DNA from: Larix sibirica
Taxonomy: Eukaryota; Streptophyta; Pinopsida; Pinales; Pinaceae
Reading direction: 5' to 3'
Assembly (NCBI GenBank): GCA_004151065.3
Contig: NWUY0300113855.1
Location: 1 to 10,272, forward strand
DNA: 10,272 bases
Below are positions 7,975-10,272 of the stretch, piece after piece; position 1 is the stretch's first letter; each line of letters starts with the position of its first letter. The notes under the pieces were generated by a model. It was not told the origin of the DNA. It did no database searches and saw nothing but the letters and a program-made list of their open reading frames with translations. The position numbers and the translations under genes are program-made.

Positions 7975-8757
7975 TGAAAGAAAAGGAATATATCCATAAA
8001 CATATAACCAATATATAACCTATCTAAACTCTTATATAAAGCATCAATGAATCAAAAGTATACCTAAGGAAATAAGAGAGAGGAGGCAAGAGAATTTACG
8101 TGGTAAAACCCCAGGGCGGGGAAAAATTAATGGAAGCAAGGCCTTCTTTTCTTCAAAAATCCTTCGATTACAATTGCTAGAGCATACACATGTATGGATT
8201 TCAAATGGGATCCATACAACTCTTAGGATTATGGATGATTTATCCTAGGGATCCATGGGACCAAGGCTAAGAAACACTAATACCATAAGCCACCCTCCAC
8301 CCTCTTGATTCAAGACCAGTTGCTTTAATTTTATTGTAACTAGGAGAAACTTGGACCATTGATCATAAGGCANATAAGCCACCCTCCACCCTCTTGATTC
8401 AAGACCAGTTGCTTTAATTTTATTGTAACTAGGAGAAACATGGACCATTGATCATAAGGCACAATAAAGGGTGGATATAAACAAATCTATCAAGGTAAAA
8501 ATAGTCTCATCAAGAGATAAGGTAGAACTAGTGGATAAGAATGACCTAGGAGTGTAGGTCACTATTAACTAAGAGAAAAGTCACCACCAAATAAATCCCA
8601 ACACTATCTCCATGTGCACATATTCAATGTTGAAAAAGTCTAGTGAGGCCTAATTGTATGTATAAGGTCCCCACAAATAATGTTATAGTGATCATCACAT
8701 GAAACTAGGTAGAATACTACCTCAAGTCACTATACAACATTAAAGCACATTGTAAGT
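7975..8757 (-). repeat. 5' LTR of the nested element (right copy)
   Basis: The inner edge is clear: TGAAAGAAAAGG at 7975 aligns with TGAAATACTAGG at 5009, next to the primer binding site. Similarity to the left copy runs through CACATTGTAAG at 8746-8756. The outer end should read TAACA but reads TAAGT, so the terminal CA has mutated and the end could lie anywhere from 8757 to 8760. The copy is about 109 bp longer than its partner; 89 bp of that is the tandem duplication around 8373. Without it the LTRs would be about 694 and 674 bp. Confidence 0.82.
8285..8461. repeat. 88-bp tandem duplication with an undetermined base at the junction
   Basis: The 88 bases at 8285-8372 (ATAAGCCACCCTCCACCCTC to ATCATAAGGCA) recur at 8374-8461 with only one difference noticed, GAAACTTGG against GAAACATGG. 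The undetermined base 8373 is exactly between the copies. The matching stretch of the left LTR (around 5300-5390) has a single copy. Near-identity here contrasts with the strong divergence between the two LTRs, so the duplication is either recent or an unmerged overlap of two contigs. Confidence 0.9.
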
Positions 8758-8760
8758 AAA

Positions 8761-8765
8761 ACCTT
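8761..8765. repeat. right target-site duplication of the nested LTR element
   Basis: ACCTT here pairs with TCCTT at 5004-5008, four of five bases alike. On the - strand gypsy sequence ends ...CAGTTTAAGGT here and resumes AAGGATAAGCAACAA at 5008, so keeping one copy of the duplication leaves the gypsy frame unbroken. Confidence 0.5.
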
Positions 8766-9015
8766 AAACTGCTTACATTCCATACATTTAGCAATATATT
8801 CAACAACATCCCTTTTTATCTTGGGCCAAAAGTATTACTTCCTTGTTGTGGAAACCATTTTGGTAGGTGGATGGTGAAAAAAATGACTCTTATGGTTTTC
8901 GTCCATGATAATTAATCTCAACATTTTCAAGTTTGAAATATATATTCGACTTCTGTAAATAAGAAGTCCTTCATCACTTAGATCATACCATTCATGCGTA
9001 TTATTTGGTTTCTTA
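8766..9015 (-). pseudogene. gypsy integrase zinc-binding (HHCC) domain
   Basis: One - strand frame reads SDEGLLIYRSRIYI, then IIMDENHKSHFFHHPPTKM, a stop (TAA near 8837-8839), and YFWPKIKRDVVEYIAKCMECKQF. The family pattern is DGLL...GRIYIP, HxxxxxxGHxG.....LRxxFFWP, and CxxC. Both His positions and the CMEC pair are retained, so the HHCC zinc site is recognisable in spite of the stop. The domain normally helps integrase multimerise and hold viral-type DNA ends. It ends at the boundary of the nested element, and the next integrase residues continue at 5003. Confidence 0.85.
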
Positions 9016-9337
9016 GCTCTTTATAGTAAGCCCTAGCCAATTCCACGAGGCATACTCATTGTTGGTTTGCAAATGTTACATGTCTCCTATAGTTTGTGGG
9101 CATCTCGATGGACCACCTTGCCCTATCCTATAATTATAAACTGGATTGATTGTAAGTAAGGACCCTAGAGGAAGACTCAGGTAAATGAGGCAAAGACCCT
9201 GGCAATTATAGATAAACTTATTCATGAAAGGGTATAGTTTTATTGAGAATAAAATGCACTTTCATGTCCCTTACTACATTCCATCTTTCATTTGGATATA
9301 ATGCTCATCTTTAGAAAGGGACTCTCACTATTTTATT
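9016..9337 (-). other. spacer between gypsy RNase H and integrase, decayed
   Basis: In intact relatives this region encodes the poorly conserved linker between RNase H and the integrase zinc finger. Here I see only short frames with stops on the - strand and no motif I can assign. Its length, about 320 bp, is compatible with the linker, so I see no need to assume another insertion. Confidence 0.5.
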
Positions 9338-9830
9338 TTAATCATATTTGCAAATGCCCATAGTTGCAACATGTTCTTTCCTACTAAGTGCATCCACAAC
9401 CCTATTTTTCTTCCTTGTTAAGTGTTTGATTTCAAATTCAAACCCAAAGACAAATTCCAACCACCTTTCTAGCCTCACATTCAATTTTACTTGCTTGAAT
9501 AAATACTTCAAGCCGGTATAATATGACATTAGCACAAATTTTCTACCCATCAAGTAGTGTCTCCACACCTTTAATGCATGCAATACAAGTTCCAGGTCAT
9601 GATTACCATAATTTTTCTCATGTTCCTTTAGTTTTGATGAATCATAGTGCATGACATGGTTATCTTACATGGAAATTCCACAAAGTCCTTTAATGCATTC
9701 ATATGTGCACTCGGCAATATTTTTATTTTGGTCTACGATTTTTAAAATTAGTGCACTAGTGAGGACATTTTTCAATTGCTAAAAGAATTATTCACAGTCT
9801 TGGGACCATAAGAACTTCTACCCTTTTATG
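9338..9830 (-). pseudogene. gypsy RNase H domain, inactivated
   Basis: RNase H removes the RNA strand after reverse transcription. From about 9830 one - strand frame gives QLKNVLTSALILKIVDQNKN, then three stops around the family FVVCTDA..EGLGG.LMQ, and from 9652 an open stretch with SSKLKEHEKNYGNHDLEL, ALKVWRHYLMGRKFVL, YYTGLKYLFKQ, ERWLEFVFGFEFEIKHL and RVVDALSRKEH. These are hallmark gypsy RNase H motifs. Of the catalytic acids, the first (CTDA in the family) is Tyr in CTYE and the third (TDH) is Tyr in SYY; the Glu in DLEL and the last Asp in VVDALSRK remain. The enzyme would be inactive even without the stops. It follows the RT fragment after a frameshifted connection region. Confidence 0.92.
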
Positions 9831-9977
9831 CAAGAAGGTGATGGGACATGGAATTTTTTAAAATCCCACAATAAACCTTTTTTAATATCACCCAGACCAT
9901 AAACTATGTCACATTTTCCACATTTCTTAGAGTGGGCCAATTCATAATGGCTTTGATATTTTCCAAATCCACTTATA
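9831..9977 (-). pseudogene. gypsy RT-RNase H connection, frameshifted
   Basis: In the frame shifted from the RT fragment the - strand reads DLENIKAIMNWPTLRNVENV, a stop, then FMVWVILKKVYCGILK and NSMSHHLLA. This matches the family ISVDPEKIKAI..WP.PRNV..VRSFMGLAGYYRRFI.GFSKIA.P.T.L, the thumb and connection part of gypsy reverse transcriptase. The frame differs from both the RT fragment to the right and RNase H to the left, so at least two indels have occurred. A 61-codon open stretch in another frame (9818-10003) is a shadow. Confidence 0.8.
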
Positions 9978-10272
9978 TTCTTTCTTTTGAGATAATGTGA
10001 CATAAATATTGAATATATTTTAGATAAAAGTCACATTTATTAAGTTTTACATATGACTTGTGTTCACTCAACACTTTCAAAACAATTTGCAAATGATCCT
10101 CACACTCTTCTTCAAATTTCAAATAGATTAGTATATTAGTAAGGAAAACAAGCAAAATCTTGTCCATGTATTCAATGAAGATAGTATTCACGCAATACAT
10201 TAATGCATTTGGCATATTTGTGAGACCAAATGGTACCACTGTAAATTCATAATGACCATACCTAGTCCTGAA
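9978..10272 (-). pseudogene. gypsy reverse transcriptase palm, partial, active site lost
   Basis: The frame is open from the window edge: RTRYGHYEFTVVPFGLTN, then TIFIEYMDKILLVFLTNILI, then DHLQIVLKVLSEHKSYVKLN, KCDFYLKYIQYLCHIISKE. This is the RT segment with the VPFGLTNAP motif and the catalytic FIDDILIYS motif, which copies element RNA into DNA. The two catalytic Asp of FIDD are replaced (FLTN), so the enzyme is dead. The fragment is cut by the window edge; RT motifs before YGHYEF lie outside. A frameshift near 9978 ends it. Confidence 0.92.

Larger units (their letters stand above)
5009..8757 (-). mobile_element. noncoding LTR retrotransposon nested in gypsy integrase
   Basis: Two long direct repeats (5009-5682 and 7975 to about 8757) bound an interior of about 2.3 kb. 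On the - strand the right copy is the 5' LTR. A Met-tRNA-type primer binding site touches it at 7974, which fixes orientation. The left LTR has canonical TG...CA ends, and the flanks carry AAGG(T/A) on the - strand as a likely target duplication. Both LTRs contain the TGGTAAAACCCC / GTGGGGA(A) module common in plant copia-type LTRs. I see no gag, protease, integrase or reverse transcriptase inside, so this is a non-autonomous element, larger than a TRIM and smaller than most LARDs. By eye the LTRs are about three-quarters identical, so the insertion is old. Confidence 0.85.
3264..10272 (-). mobile_element. fossil Ty3/gypsy chromovirus, internal part, with two insertions
   Basis: The - strand carries, in order from 10272, reverse transcriptase, RNase H, integrase zinc finger, integrase core, integrase C-terminus and a chromodomain-like tail, then a polypurine tract and LTR start. 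RT-RNaseH-integrase order defines Ty3/gypsy rather than Ty1/copia, and the tail after integrase with VKVQWNHF points to a chromovirus. Protease, gag, the N-terminal part of RT and the 5' LTR lie beyond the right edge. The element is interrupted at 5009 to about 8757 by a noncoding LTR element and at about 3618-4110 by a smaller segment. Stops, frameshifts and lost catalytic residues are spread through all domains, so it is inactive and old. Confidence 0.88.

Noticed and set aside
8245-8448. 67-codon - strand frame in the right LTR
   Set aside because: It crosses the undetermined base and the 88-bp duplication, which creates a repeated peptide by itself.
5009-8757. Reading the two 680-bp direct repeats as a satellite or CRISPR-like array
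   Set aside because: There are only two copies, with TG...CA ends, a primer binding site and target duplication, so they are LTRs.
9818-10003. 61-codon - strand frame
   Set aside because: It is an out-of-frame shadow of the RT connection region; the homologous frame is the neighbouring one.

Overview
The window looks like a repeat-rich, AT-rich nuclear intergenic region from a plant with a large genome. A conifer or other gymnosperm is my best guess, but that is an inference: the sequence directly shows only plant-type retrotransposons. I find no intact gene. Every recognisable coding stretch is a decayed retrotransposon domain, and all have stops, frameshifts or lost catalytic residues.

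Left part, + strand. Positions 40-114 hold three perfect-length 25-bp tandem units. Positions 203-664 encode a plant RVT_3-type RNase H domain with two in-frame stops and two lost catalytic acids. About 300 bp of noncoding sequence and a 12-base A run (959-970) follow, the layout of the 3' end of an L1-type LINE. Next come a diverged 164-166 bp tandem pair (974-1280), AT-rich sequence without features (1281-1737), and a 240-bp tandem repeat that happens to stay open in one frame (1844-2241).

Right part, - strand. From 10272 leftward lies one fossil Ty3/gypsy element of chromovirus type (probably Tekay/Del-like). In order it shows reverse transcriptase, RNase H, integrase zinc finger, integrase core, integrase C-terminus, chromodomain-like tail, polypurine tract, and the start of its 3' LTR at 3263. 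The left end of that LTR was not found, and its 5' half lies beyond the window.

This element is interrupted twice. The large interruption (5009 to about 8757) is a complete but noncoding LTR retrotransposon, also on the - strand. It has two diverged LTRs, a Met-tRNA-type primer binding site touching the 5' LTR, and a roughly 2.3-kb interior with no recognisable gag or pol. It sits just after the integrase zinc finger and splits the gypsy reading frame, which resumes in phase on the far side. The small interruption (3618-4110) lies in the integrase C-terminal region. It is bordered by identical 34-bp direct repeats, carries a TA/GT microsatellite at one end, and touches an undetermined base.

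The order of events inferred from nesting is: gypsy insertion, decay, insertion of the noncoding LTR element, then further decay. Both undetermined bases (3618, 8373) lie at the edge of an exact or near-exact duplication, so assembly artefacts are possible at both places. I did not find a convincing new biological system; the most informative features are the nested architecture and the duplication-plus-N junctions.
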